A stretch of DNA of 64,000 nt, from NCBI RefSeq assembly GCF_949987515.2, contig NC_082694.2, positions 58,898,080 to 58,962,079 on the forward strand. The letters run 5' to 3'. Below the pieces are notes generated by a model. The model saw only the letters and a program-made list of their open reading frames with translations. It ran no database searches and had not been told where the DNA came from. This DNA comes from Delphinus delphis. Lineage: Eukaryota > Chordata > Mammalia > Artiodactyla > Delphinidae. Made by a program: the position numbers and the translations under genes. Below are positions 23,276 to 35,826 of this stretch, piece after piece. The stretch's first letter is position 1, and each line of letters opens with the position of its first letter.

Positions 23276-24600
23276 AGGAGGCAATTGGGGTATTATTATG
23301 AGGATTTGAACCAGGAGAGTTATAATAGGGCTAGAACTGAGATGTGTTTAGGAAGTAGACTGAAGAGAAGGAATATATTTCCATTCATCTGAGACATCTT
23401 GATTACGAGGTGTTTAGAGACTGTGTAGTTGTGTGCAGTTGTTAATTCGATCTACAGGTCTGGAGCTCAGGAGAGAGGTCTTGGCTGAAGGGGTGGGTTT
23501 GGAAATCATTGGTGTTTGGTAGTAGTTGCAGTTGGAGAATTTTAAAAAGAAAGAGGGGATCACTAGTACCAGATGTTGCTGATACGTCAGGTAGAATGAG
23601 AATTGATAAGAGGCCTTTGATTTGGCTCTTAGAATGACATGGACCTTTGCAAGAGTAATTTCAGCAGAGTCATGGAGTGAAAAATAGATTGTAGTGGGCT
23701 GAGGAATGAATGGAAGTCATGAAAAGGAAGCAAAGCTCAGACAGTTTTTTGAAGAAATTTGACTGTGAAAGTGGGGACTGGTTTAATATAGGAGGAGCAA
23801 GGTTAAGGGAAGGTTTTTCACGTTTTTAAAAAAATTAATTAATTTTATTTTTGGCTGTGTTGAGTCTTCATTGCTAAGCGTGGGCTTTCTCTAGTTGCAG
23901 GGAGTGGGGGCTACTCTTCGTTGCAGTGCGCGGGCTTCTCATTTCAATGGCTTCTCGTTGTGGAGGAGGGGCTGTAGGCGTGCGGGCTTCAGTAGTTGCA
24001 GCACTTGGGCTCAGTAGTTGCGGCACGCGGGCCCGAGAGTCCGTGGCCTTCAGTAGTTGTGGCTCGCGGGCTCTAGAGTGCAGGCTAAGTAGTCGTGGCA
24101 CGGGGGCTTACTTGCTCCGCAGTATGTGGGACCTTCCCAGACCAGGGCTCGAACCTGTGTCCCCTGCATTGACAGGCGGATTCTTAACCACTGCGCTACC
24201 AGGGAAGTCCAGGTTTTTCACTTTGAGGTAAGTTTGAGCATGTTTGTAGGCTGAGAGGAAAATGTGAGTGATGATAGAGAGAATAAAGGTATCAAAGACA
24301 ATATAAATGATGGAGCAAGGTTCTGAGAGGGCTTGGAAGGAGATAGGATCAGGAGGTACCTCTTTTGAAAAGAAAGAAAGTACCTCTTTTGGGATCACAA
24401 TTTTGTAAAGGGCCAATAGTGGGCACAAAAAAAGATCAGTTTTAAGGTTGAGGAGAAGGTAGCTAAAGAAGATCTTTACATCAGGGTCTCCATTTTCTCA
24501 GATGTAGGAAGCTAGGTCCATAGCTGTGAGTGAAGTTGAGGTGGGTAGGTATGATATCTGAGGAATAATGGACATGACTTTTTATTGTTTTAAGAGCCGT
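23276..24600 (-). mobile_element. L2 LINE, antisense, split by a SINE
   Basis: 'gtctggagctcaggagagaggtcttggctg', 'ccagatgttgctgatacgtcagg' and neighbouring blocks follow reversed L2. The element is interrupted by the SINE at 23822-24210. Confidence 0.55.
23822..24210 (-). mobile_element. CHR-type SINE (long form)
   Basis: This is the longest CHR copy in the window. It has extra 'ggccttcagtagttg' modules, a minus-strand start 'ggacttccctggtagcgcag', and a tail AAAATTAATTAATTTTT. The duplication AGGTTTTTCAC lies at 23811-23821 and 24211-24221. Confidence 0.9.
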
Positions 24601-24879
24601 TGTAGGAAATAGAAGAAACTGACTAGTTAACAGTGGTGGGACTGTTGTGCAGTGTTACATACCTAATTGAAGTTAGAAATCAACCATTTTTATTATTCCC
24701 ATTGACATAGCTATGCTACTATTCAAAAGCTGTTGCTAGAACATCACCTAAAAACAATATGTAATTAATTTTCACCTATTAAAAGATCTTTTCTCTAGAA
24801 ATTAGAGTTATGGGGAAATTAGTATTAAGAGAATTAGACAAGGTACTACCCCACGGTAGGTACACTTGTCTCTATTTTA

Positions 24880-25176
24880 TTTTATTTTTATTTTTATTTA
24901 TTTATTTTTGGCTGCATTGGGTCTTCGTTGCTGCATGCAGGCTTTCTCTAGTTGCGGCAGGCGGGGGCCACTCCCTGCCGCGATGCGCGGGCCTCTCATT
25001 GCGGTGGCCTCTCCTGCTGCGGAGCACGGGCTCAACGCACACAGGCTCAGTAGTTGTGGCATGTGGGCTCAGCAGTTGTGGCTCGCGGGCTCCAGAGCTC
25101 AGGCTCAGCAGTTGTAGCACACGGGCCTAGTTGCTCCACTGCATGTGGGAGCCTCCCCGCCCAGGGCTCGAACCCG
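24880..25176 (-). mobile_element. CHR-type SINE, 5'-truncated
   Basis: The tail (AAATAAATAAATAAAAATA type) and right part are present, but on the minus strand the element begins inside the B-box region (about 'cgggttcgagccctggg'). The A-box head is lost. A duplication TGTCTCTATTTTA lies at 24867-24879 and 25177-25189, so the truncation happened at insertion. Confidence 0.85.
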
Positions 25177-25649
25177 TGTCTCTATTTTAAAAACTGCTCA
25201 TTAGTGCATTTCCTGCCCTGTTACATGAATTATCCATCCATGTTACCTTTTCCCCAAAGTCTCAGAGGATAACAAGCATATATTCGTAAATTTATCTTCA
25301 GCCTTCCTCATAAAGTGGGTAAAAAAACAAACCTGAGAAATGCTAAACAGTTGTTTAATGAGAGATAGAAAAGAGGAAAACAGTACCCAGATATGTCACT
25401 TGATGATCTCATCCGCCTGCAGAAAGTTTTCTTGATTCCCAATGTGTAATGCAAACCATTGACTTCTGGCATTTTACTTAAAATGCTGTTAATATAAAAT
25501 TAATATTTATTGCACTCCCATAATATACCACTATAGAAGCAAGTCCAGTTTCCATTTAAGACTATTGCTTCTAACAGGGCTTACATTTTCTTGATGTTTT
25601 ATGAATTACATTGTAGTCCCAGAGATCTTAACAATAAAGTACTAACCTA

Positions 25650-26400
25650 CACTTGTTATCTCATATTTTTTATGATAGCCATTCTGACAGGTGTGAGGTG
25701 ATAATCTCGTTGTGGTTTGATTTCTGTTACCCTGGTGACTAACGATGTTGAGCACCTTTTCATACACCTTTTGGCCATTTGTGTGTCTTCCTCAGAAAAA
25801 TGTCTATTTAGTTCCTCTGCCCATTTTTAAATCAGATTGTTTGGGGTTTTTTGCCATTAACTTCTGTGAGTTTTTTTAATATATTTTTTGGATATTAACC
25901 TCTTATCAGATGTATGATTTTTAGATATTTTCTCTCATTCTGTGGGTTTCATTTTCTTGATGGTCCCCTTTGCTGTACAGAAGCTTTTTAGTTTTTTATC
26001 ATAAAAAAGGCAAGAGATAAGTGTTGGTGAGGATGTGGAGAACAGGAAACCCTTGTGCACTTTTGGTGGGAATGTAAATTGGTGCAGCCACTGTGGAAAA
26101 CACTATAAAGATTCCTTAGAAATTAAAAACAGAGCTGCCAGGTGATCCAGCAATCCCACTTCTGGGTATATATCCAAAGGATATGAAAGGATATCAAAGA
26201 GATATGTGTACTCCTATGCTCATTGTTCACAATAGCCAAGATAAGTAAACAACCTAAGTGTCTGTGGATCAATGGATAAAGAAGATGTGTATTTATATAT
26301 ACAATGGAATATTATTCAGCCAAGAGAAAGAAGGAAATCCTGCCATTTGCAACAGTATGCATGGACTTTGAGGGCATTATGCTAATTGAAATAAGCTAAA
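25650..26400. mobile_element. L1 with 5' inversion
   Basis: From 25650 to about 26003 the plus strand shows reversed L1 ORF2 ('ctgacaggtgtgaggtgataatc', 'gctgtacagaagctttttag'). From 26004 it switches to forward ORF2 ('agtgttggtgaggatgtggag', 'caatggaatattattcagcc'). The two arms abut at neighbouring points of the same L1 and share about 30 bp, the pattern made by twin priming. Confidence 0.8.
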
Positions 26401-27124
26401 ACATTAAATGAGTACATGAACTTCACTAAGGTAGGATATGTTTCTTCAAAACCAGTGTATCTGCCCAAATTGGATATCTTTTGTGGAGAAATTGCTACAT
26501 AATAAACAAACCAAAAGATAAATCAGCAAGTAACCTCTTTTCTGAAGAGCATAATGTAATCAGTTTAATTAGCAAGCTGTTCTTTACACTCTGACATAAA
26601 GTGGAGACAGGAAACTCAAATAACAAGAAATTAAGAATCTGACCATTTATCAGGCTGGAATAGCAGACACAGATAAAACCTCAAACTTAACAGGAAACGG
26701 TATTTCTCACAAGAATGATAGAGCTGTAAAGTGTCATAACAAACCCTGTCTTTGAGTGACTATGGCTTGCCTACTCACTGAAAAACTTTGCTCTGGAAAA
26801 TCAGACTATCAGAAACTTCACTTGTGTATAATTATAGCAGCAAGAGTGAAACATCCCATTCTTGCCTGGAGAATTTGCCTGGAGAATCTAAGTGTTTTTG
26901 ACATAGAGTAGCAGTCTTGATTTACAACCAAGACACACAGCTTCAGATAAGGGGTTTCTGGACACAGCATCCACATCTATCTTAACTTCGTAGTTCCTAA
27001 GGAAAGAGGACCTTGGTTCACTTTGCAGTCTAGTCCCTTTACACACAGCCCTGCTTTGCTCTAAGCCTATCTAAACACTGCTTCATGTAAATTTCACTTA
27101 TACTTTACTCTTTCCCAAATCTTT

Positions 27125-28962
27125 TTTTTTGAACTTTATTTTCTTTTTATACAGCTGGTGGTTCTTATTAGTTATCTATTTTATACACATCAGTGTATAC
27201 ATGTCAATCCCAATCTCCCAATTCATCCCCCCCCCACCGCTTTCCCCCTTTGCTGTCCATATGTTTGTTCTCTACAACTGTGTCTCTATTTCTGCCTTGC
27301 AAACTGGTTCATCTGTACCATTTTTCTAGATTCCACATAGATGCATTAATATATGATATTTGTTTTTCTCTTTCTGGCTTACTTCACTCTGTATGACAGT
27401 CTCTAGATCCATCCACGTCTCTACAAATGACCCAATTTTGTTCCTTTTTATGGCTGAGTAATATTCCATTGCATATATGTACCACAACTTCTTTATCCAT
27501 TTGTCTGTTGATGGGCATTTAGGTTGCTTCCATGACCTGGCTATTGTAAATAGTGCTGCAATGAATATTGGAGTGCATGTGTCTTTTTGAATTATAGTTT
27601 TCTCTGGGTATTTGCCCAGTAGTGAGATTTCTGGGTCATATGGTAATTCTATTTTTAGTTTTTTAAGGAACATCCATACTGTTGTCCATAGTGGCTATAT
27701 CAATTTACATTCCAACCAGCAGTGCAAGAAGGTTCCTTTTCTCCACCCTATCCAGCATTTGTTGTTTGTAGATTTTCTGATGATGCCCATTCAAACCGAT
27801 GTGAGGTGATACCTCATTGTAGTTTTGATTTGCATTTCTCTAATAAGTAGTGATGTTGAGCAGCTTTTCATGTGCTTCTCGGCCATCTGTATGTCTTCTT
27901 TGGAGAAATGTCTATTTAGGTCTTCTGCCCAATTTTTGATTGGGTTGTTTGGTTTTTGGATATTGAGCTACATAAGCTGTTTATATATTTTGGAGATTAA
28001 TCCTTTGTCCCTTAGTTTGTTTGCAAATATTTTCTCCCATTCTGAGAGTTGTCTTTTCATCTTGTTTATAGTTTCCTTTGCTGTGGAAAAGCTTCTAAGT
28101 TTCATTAGGTTCCATTTGTTTATTTTTGTTTTTATTTCCATTACTCTAGGAGGTGGGTCAAAAAAGATCTTGCTGTTATTCATGTCAAACAGTGTTCTTC
28201 CTATGCTTTCCTCTAAGAGTTTTATAGTGTAGAGTCTTACATTTAGGTCTTTAATCCATTTTGAGTTTATTTTTGTGTATGGTGTTAGGGAGTGTTCTAA
28301 TTTCACTCTTTTACATGTAGCTGTCCAGTTTTCCCAGCAACACTTATTGAAGAGACTGCCTTTTCTCCATTGTATATCCTTGCCTCCTTTGTCATAGATT
28401 AGTTGACCATAGGTTCGTGGGTTTATCTCTGGGCTTTCTGTCTTGTTCCACTGATCTATGTTTCTGTTTTTGTGCCAGTACCATATTGTCTTGATTACTG
28501 TAGCTTTGTAGTATAGTCTAAAGTCAGGGAGTCTGATTCCTCCTGCTCCATTTTTTTCCCTCAAGACTGCTTTGGCTATTCGGTGTCTTTTGTGTCTCCA
28601 TACAAACTTTAAGATTTTTTGTTCTAGTTCCATAAAAAATGCCATTGGTAATTTGATAGGGATTGCATTGAATCTGTAGATTGCCTTGGGTAGTATAGTC
28701 ATTTTCACAGTATTGATTCTTCTAATCCAAGGACATGGTATATCTCTCCATCTGTTGGTATCATCTTTAATTTCTTTCATCAGTGTCTTACAGTTTTCTG
28801 CATACAGGTCTTTTGTCTCCCTAGGTAGGTTTATTCCTAGGTATTTTATTCTTTTTGTTGCAGTGGTAAATGGGAGTGTTTCCTTAATTTATCTTTCAGA
28901 TTTTTCACCATTAGTGTATAGGAATGCAAGAGATTTCTATGCATTAATTTTGTATCCTGCAG
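27125..28962 (-). mobile_element. L1, 5'-truncated, antisense (ORF2 C-terminus)
   Basis: A poly(T) at 27121-27130 is the tail. On the minus strand, 28780-27968 translates for 270 residues of L1 ORF2 (starts [13 protein letters not shown], then KFVWRHKR and [20 protein letters not shown]). 27673-27326 gives a further 115 residues of the C-terminal region (KWIKKLWYIY, YSAIKRNKIGSF). A break between them and missing upstream domains make it inactive. L1 similarity ends near 28962. Confidence 0.9.
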
Positions 28963-29260
28963 CATTATGTGGTTTTTCTCTTTATCAGTTATTTTCATCA
29001 GGTGAAATATTTGAAGAGTCATTTTCTTCATTCTCAATCCTTAAAAATACAAATATTGCTATTATAATTAATTTTTCCATATGTTGAAATATCAAGAAGT
29101 CAGTAGGATTATTAAACACTTCCTTTATATTTCTGTGTGGTATTAATTATAGTTTGACTATTTCTCCAAAAACTAAAAATTAGGTGCTGGTTCTGTGGTT
29201 TTACAAAAAATATTTTATAACTATATGTTGTAATTACTTAAAGCCAATTTTATCTTTTTA

Positions 29261-29447
29261 TTTTTATTTATTTATTTATTTATTTATTTGTGCCGGGTCT
29301 TAATTGCAGCTCACCGGCTCCTTAGTTGTAGCATGTGAACTCTTAGTTGCGGCATGCTTGTGGGATCTAGTTCCCTGACCAGGGATCGACCCGGGCCCCC
29401 TGCGTTGGGAGCATGGAGTCTTATCCACTGCGCCACCACGGAAGTCC
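29261..29447 (-). mobile_element. CHR-type SINE
   Basis: On the minus strand it begins 'gggacttccgtggtggcgcag', has a B-box region 'gggtcgatccctggtc', and ends in an AAAT-repeat tail. A perfect 16-bp duplication CAATTTTATCTTTTTA lies at 29245-29260 and 29448-29463. Confidence 0.95.
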
Positions 29448-29863
29448 CAATTTTATCTTTTTAAAACCAGCCATTGGATTTCATGGTACCTAGTTTAAGA
29501 TAGTAATTGGATTTCCTGGTATTCTTGTAGTTTGAGATAATAATTGACAGCTTGTTTAAGGGAATCAGCTCTGGGTAGTGAGCTGTGGTTTTACTGAAAA
29601 ATATTATTTCCATTTATTGTTTCTGTAGTATGAAATGGAGTTTATAAATTGTGTATTTCGAATGGTACCACGTATCATATTAAAAGGTAAATTAAAACTC
29701 GTCTTATAGTTAAAATACTTTTACATATAGCATAAATGGATATTCCCGTTTCTCTGTGTTTAAAATAGAGGAAGATTTGTGAGTAAGTACCCATAACATG
29801 GGCATGAGAAATCTTATTTGTTCCCCATAGTTTAAATTTAAATTTTTTCCTCTGGCCATAGGA

Positions 29864-29864
<1 letters not shown>

Positions 29865-29919
<55 letters not shown>
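29865..29919 (+). repeat. (GT)n microsatellite with a CG-interrupted end
   Basis: About 55 bp of GT repeat, with GCGCGCGT near the right end. Confidence 0.95.
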
Positions 29920-29944
29920 TGAAAAACATAACATTAGATCTACC

Positions 29945-31920
29945 CTCTTAATAAATGTTTAAGCGTAAAGTGCAGTATTGTTAACAATAAGCTTAATGTT
30001 GTACAGAAGATCCCCAACATGATTGAAATTCTAGCCCTACTGAATAGCAGCTCCTCATTCACGCTGCACCCACTACCCCCCGCACCCCCTGCCCAGCTCC
30101 TAGAAACCACCGTTCTACTTTCTGTTTCCATGAGTTTGACTACTTTAGGTACCTCATAAGTGGAATCATATAGTACTTATCCTTCTGTGACTGGCTTATT
30201 TCACTCAGCATAATATCCTCAAGGTTCATCCATGTTGTTACATATGCCAAGATTTCCTTCTTTTTTATGGTTGAATAATGTTCCATTATATATATAAGTA
30301 CAAACACCACATTTTCTTTGTCCATTCCTGCATCTCTTGGCCATTGTGAATAATGCTGCAGTGAACATAAGAGTGCAAATATATCTTTGAAATCCTGATT
30401 TTAATTCTTTTGGTTAAATACCCAGAAGTGGTATTGCTGGATTATATGATGGTTCAATTTTTAATTTTTTGAGTAGCCTCCATTCTGTTTTCCATTGCAG
30501 CTGCATCATTTTACATTTCCACCAAGAGTATACAAGTGGTCCAATTTCTTCACATCCTTTTCAACCCTTGTTATTTTCTATATTTTTTTTATAGTGGCCA
30601 TCCTAAGAGGTGTGAGTTGATACCTCATTGTGGCTTTGCTTTGCATTTCCCTTCTGATTAGTGTTGTTGAACAACTTTTCATATACCTGTGGGCCATTTG
30701 TAACGTCTTCTTTGGAGAATTGTCTATTCAAGCCCTTTGATTTTTTAATCAGGGTTTGGTTTTTTGGTGGTGTTTTGTTTGTTTTGGGGTTTGTTTGTTT
30801 GTTTGTTTTTCGCTATTGAGTTGTAGGAGTTACTTATATAGTTTGGATATTAATCTCTTATCAGATATATAGTTTGCAAATATTTTCTCTTATTTTTTAG
30901 GTTGCCTTTTTGCTCTGCAACAGCTTTCTAGATTAATGTAGTCCCACTTGTCTATTTTTGCTTTTGTTCCTTGTTCTTTTCATATCATATCCAAGAAATT
31001 ATTGCTAAGACCAGTGTTAGAGATGTTCCCCCCCATGTTTTCTTTTAGGAGTTTTATTGTTTCTGGTCTTGGGTTTAAGTCTTTAATCCATTTTGAGTTG
31101 ATGTTTGTGTATGGTGTAAGAGGTGGGTCCAGTTTCATTTTCCTGCCTGTGGATATCCATTGTTCCCATCACCAGTTGTGGAAGAGACTATTCTTTCCCC
31201 ATGCTGTAGTCTTGGCACCTTTGTTGAAAATCCGTTAACCATATGTGTGTGGGTTTATTTCTGGGCTCTCCATTCTGTTCCATTGGTCTATATGTCTGTC
31301 TTTATGCCAGTACCATAAGGTTTTGATTACTGTAACTTTGTAATATGCTTTGAAATCAAGAAGTGTGAGGCCTCCAGTTTTGTTCTTCTTTCTCAAGATT
31401 GTTTTGGATATTCAGGAACCTTTGTGGTGGTTCCATGTGACTTTTAGGGTTGTTTTCCTATTTCTGTAAAAAATACCATTGAGATTTTTAGAGGGATTAC
31501 ATTGAATCTGTAGATCACTTTGGGTAGTATGGACACTTTAACAATATTAAGTCTTCTAATCCATGAATATGGGGTATCTTTCCATTTATTTATTTTTAAT
31601 TTATTTCATCAGGATTTTGTAATTTTAAGTGTACAGGTCTTTCCTAAGTATTTTATTCTTCTTTTATGAGATTGTAATTGAGGTTTTCTTAATTTCCTTT
31701 TCTGATTATTCATTGCTTATGTATATAAACACAACTGATTTTTATATGTTGATTTTGTATCCTGCAACTTTGCTGAATTCATTTATTCTAACAGTTTTCT
31801 TGTGGAATTATTAGGATTTTCTACATGTAAGGTCATAACATCTGAAAGCAAGAGATAATTTTACTTCTTCCTTTCCGACTTGCATGATTTTTGTTTCTTT
31901 TCCTTGTCTCTCTGGCCACA
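29945..31920 (-). mobile_element. Older L1, antisense, about 2 kb
   Basis: Plus-strand text is reversed L1 3' UTR and ORF2: 'ataagtggaatcatatagtac', 'ttgaataatgttccattatat', 'tgaacaacttttcatatacc', 'gggtagtatggacactttaac', 'gattttgtatcctgcaac'. It is more diverged than the L1 at 27125, with many stops. Confidence 0.8.
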
Positions 31921-32540
31921 GGACATTTAACATGATCCACAATAGACAAAGAATCAAGAAGATGAGAATTCTTCTGGGTATATCAATTCTTAAATAAGAG
32001 CTACTTAATTTAAAATAATACCTATTACAAAACTGTTCCCTCATGTTTATTTTTCCCAGATGAATTTAATTATATTTTTTTATGTTCAAAAATGATTCAG
32101 TTGGTATTTTGATTGGAATTACATTAATTCAGAGATTAATTCATGAGACAATTGCCATCTTTACCATAGTAAATTCTTCTGTTCACAAGTGAAGTGTCTT
32201 TCCTTTTTTTTTTTCAGGTCTTTTAACTCCCAAAATACTTATAAATAAAGTATTTTATTAAAATGTGGCCTACACATTTTAAAGCTTCTCCTTAGATACA
32301 CAATTTAATTTGATGTATGTATTCTCATTTGTTAACTTGAGGATTTTTTTTTGTTTCTGGTCATTTTTTTCAGCTGATTTTTGTTTGCTTGCTTTCTAGG
32401 AACACAATCATATATATTGCAAATAGTGAGAATTTTGTATTTCTACTGTTCATACCACCTTATTTTTTTCACTTGTGGGTTTCAATTGCTTCATACTTCT
32501 GGAATAATTCATTAACTCCTTCAGATTAAGTGCCCCTATT

Positions 32541-32904
32541 ATGTGTTGGGAGACAGTGAATAAATAAACATATAGTATATTAGATGTGATAAGTGCAGTG
32601 GAGAAAAATAAAGCAGAGTAAGGGTGTTGTGGAGTTGTTGTGGGTTTCAGTTTTATGTAGGGATATCAGAGATGGTCTCATCTTAAAGGCAACGGTTGAG
32701 TAGAGCCCTGGAGGAAGTGAGAAAGCAAGGCAGCTGGGTGGAAAAGAACACTGCAGGTAGCTGAATAGAAAGTGTAAAGGTTCTGAGTCAGGAGCTGTGT
32801 ATGATATTCAAGGAAGAGCAAGGAGGCCAGTGTGGATGAAGCAGAGTAAGAGGGAGAAGAGTAGGAGAAACGATGTAGGAGTACAAATAACAAATCATAC
32901 TGGG
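32541..32904 (-). mobile_element. L2 LINE fragment, antisense
   Basis: 'gcaaggaggccagtgtggatgaag' and 'aaaggttctgagtcaggagc' follow reversed L2. Confidence 0.55.
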
Positions 32905-33133
32905 TGATAATAATAGAGGTAATAGTTATTAAACATTATGTTTGAGGCCTTGTTCTATGTACTTAACAAGTATTCTTTCATTTAATCCTTACAATAACCT
33001 TAAGAGGGAGACGCTGTTATCTCTGTTTCATAATGAGGAACCTGAACTCAGAGAGAGAGAATATGAATACGAATGAATTTGCCCAAGATCATACAACCAG
33101 AAAGTTGTGAAACCAAGTTTCATAGTTCAATAT
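32905..33133 (-). mobile_element. MIR SINE split by a CHR SINE
   Basis: Reversed MIR landmarks are 'aatagttattaaacattatg', 'taatccttacaataacctta' and 'gaatttgcccaagatcatac'. It continues at 33254 with 'aaatattctgattcc'. Confidence 0.7.
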
Positions 33134-33253
33134 ATTTATTTTTTGGCCGCACCACGCAGCATGAGGCATCTTAGTTCACCGACCAAGGATCTAACCAGGG
33201 CCCCCTGCAGTGGAAGCTTGGAGTCCTAACCACTGGACTGCCAGGGAAGTCCC
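33134..33253 (-). mobile_element. CHR-type SINE (compact form)
   Basis: On the minus strand it reads 'ggggacttccctggcagtccag', 'ccactgcagggggccctgg' and an A-tail ending in AAATA. The flanking repeats CATAGTTCAATAT and CATAGTTAAATAT (33121-33133 and 33254-33266) differ at one base. Confidence 0.85.
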
Positions 33254-33399
33254 CATAGTTAAATATTCTGATTCCAAAATATATGTCCTTAAACATGACA
33301 CTGTGCTAGACATGGTGAGTCCAGCAGCAAAGTATAGATTTAATGTTATAGAAATGAGGGAGTTATCCATTTCAGTGAATGACAACTCCATCTTTCCAG

Positions 33400-34260
33400 T
33401 TGCTCAGACCATAAATTTGAAAGTCATATTTAACTCATCTCATTTTCCCGTACTCCACCCCCAACCAGACTGAACCGGTTAGCTCTGTCTTCAAAATAGA
33501 TCCAGTTGCTGATCACATTTTGTCATCATCATTGCTCCCACCCTGGTGCAAGCCACTGCACATCTCCAGGGATTAATACACAATCTTCTAGGGACTTCCT
33601 TGGTGGTCCAGTGGTTGGGACTCTGCGCTTCCACTGCAGGGGGCACGGGTTCGATCCCTGGTTGAGGAACTAAGATCCTGCAAGCTGAGCAGCGGGGCCA
33701 AAATAATCTTCTAAATGATTTCCCTGCTTCCACCGTTGCTCTACCCAGCAGTCAGAGTGATACTTTTAAATCAGATTAGCATGTCAGGTCTTTGCTGAAA
33801 GCATTTCAACAGATTCCTGTCTCAGGGTAAAAGCCAAAGTGCTCATATATGATGTGCCCCCTCTTCGTCCTCATCTTCTACACTCTCTCCCAGCTCACTC
33901 CGCTGCAGTCACAGCAGCCTGCTCACTGTTCCTAGAAAAAGCTGAGCAGCTTGAGCCTTTTCAGTGGCTCCCTTCCCTCATTTGTATCTTCAGTCAAATC
34001 TCATCTTCCTCACCTGCTCTCTTTAGCCATTCCTACTAAATCCCTATTCCCTCCTGAGCTTCATTTTTCACCTTAGTACTCAACACCTTCTGATGTGCTA
34101 TACAATTTTACTGATTTATTTTGTCTATTGCCTGTCTACTTACATTAGAATATAAGCTCTGAAAAAGTCAGGGATTTTTGTTTGTATTATTTTTTACTGA
34201 TGCAGTCCCATTGCTGGCACATAATTGTTCAGTAACGATCTGTTGAATAAATTTTAAAAA
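33400..34260 (+). mobile_element. L2 LINE, split by a SINE
   Basis: 'cacatctccagggatta', 'cagtcagagtgatacttttaaatcag', 'cagtggctcccttccctc' and 'ctgttgaataaat' follow L2 to its 3' end. The SINE at 33591 interrupts it. Confidence 0.7.
33591..33704 (+). mobile_element. CHR-type SINE (compact form)
   Basis: It starts GGGACTTCCTTGGTGGTCCAG, has 'cacgggttcgatccctgg' (B-box region) and ends 'agcggggccaaaat'. The duplication AATCTTCTA lies at 33582-33590 and 33705-33713. Confidence 0.9.
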
Positions 34261-35472
34261 AAGATAAAGAAAGAAGGGAGTTATTTAAGGTTTGACTTTA
34301 AGCTGTTATAGTTATGACTGTGCACATTTTATGTCTCCTGTAAGTTTCTTAAAGTCAAGGAAAGTCTTGTTCATTTCTGGAACTCTACTCATGGTCTCCA
34401 GTACGTTCTCTTTTATATCATATTAGCTGCTCAGTGTATGGTGGTTGTTGAATGTCTTCTCAGCAGGGAACGTCCTAAGAATAACTATTCATCTTTACCC
34501 AAATGAAAGCATTAGATATTTTCACAAATAATATATATACACAAATACACACTCACACACATATTTCTTTACATACTTACATGCTAAAAGGTAAATCAGA
34601 TCTATAACAAGTTAGCTTCCTTTACACTCTTTAAAAATTATAATTAAAAGTATTTTCAATTCTAATCTCTATTGTTAGTTACCATGTAAATTAACTTTTG
34701 ATACTGCAAAGAATTATTTCATTATCATGACACTTGTCAAGACACTTCTGGAAAACCATGGCAGCTTCTGAGAGTCATGAACATGTTAATCATTTAGAAG
34801 AGAGATATAAAGATGACTAAAGGGACATAAAAAAACAAAGAATTGAAATAAGAAACAACAAACAAAAGGTAATTGACGGTGACATGTAAACTTGTTTCCT
34901 TCATAGGGGAAAGAACTACAGAAACAGAAGATACACAGTTTACAAATAGACCAAGAGTTGGTTTCCTAAAGACTTGTCTGTTGTTTCACCTCCCAATACA
35001 GATAATCCTTACGTTTCCCCTGTTTGTTTTTCATATAACCTCTACTTCCACTCAGTGTGCAGATACACATCAGTTGCTTTCATTACAATTACTCGGACTT
35101 AGATACATAAACTGTTAAAAAGCACAAAATGGTAACGCTACCTCCCAGCCAGTAGTTCTGTTTCAACAGCTTTACCATATTTATCTAACAAGAGTGATTG
35201 TGTAATTATTTGCTTTATTGAATTTTTTGCTTATTTTTAAAAAATGTGAGTGGATAGTTTATTGTCAACGTGCTTATGTTAATGATAAGAAGAGTAGGTC
35301 TTATAAACTTAATACAGTTGATGCCAGTGAAAATAATTAGGCATACCAAAAAGGCAGTTAGTTGGTTATCAGTTTGATCTAAGATTATGTATTATTTCGT
35401 CAAAAAAAAAGTAAATAACTGTATGAAATGTTGGAAATACCGTGATTGTCAGTTTGTATCTAAAAAGGCAAG

Positions 35473-35826
35473 AGGGCCTCCCCAGTCGCGCAGCGGTTAA
35501 GAATCCACCTGCCAGGTGGACATGGGTTCAAGACCCGGTCCAGGAAGATCCCACATGCCACAGAGCAACTAAGCCCAGGCGTCACAACTACTGAGCCTGT
35601 GCTCTAGAGCCCATGAGCCACAACTACTGAGTCCACGAGCCACAAGTACTGAAGCCCACACACCTAGAGCCTGTGCTCCACAACAAGAGAAGCCACCCCA
35701 ATGAGAAGCCCGTGCACCGCAACAAAGAGTAGCCCCTGCTTGCCGCAACTAGAGAAAGCCTGCGTGCAGCAATGAAGACCCAATGCAGCCAAAACTAATA
35801 ATAAATAAATAAATAAACAAACAAAC
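35473..35826 (+). mobile_element. CHR-type SINE (long form)
   Basis: It starts GGGCCTCCCCAGTCGCGCAG, a diverged head, and shows the 'gagccacaactactgag' modules. The tail is AAATAAATAAATAAACAAAC. The short duplication AAGGCAAG lies at 35465-35472 and 35827-35834. Confidence 0.9.

Noticed and set aside
26855..26890. 'cattcttgcctggagaat' resembling the ruminant Bov-tA SINE
   Set aside because: Only about 18 bp match, with an internal repeat of 'gcctggagaat' and no SINE head or tail; chance similarity.
27968..28780. A 270-codon open frame on the minus strand
   Set aside because: It encodes the L1 ORF2 C-terminal region ([15 protein letters not shown]), in a 5'-truncated antisense L1; not a host gene.
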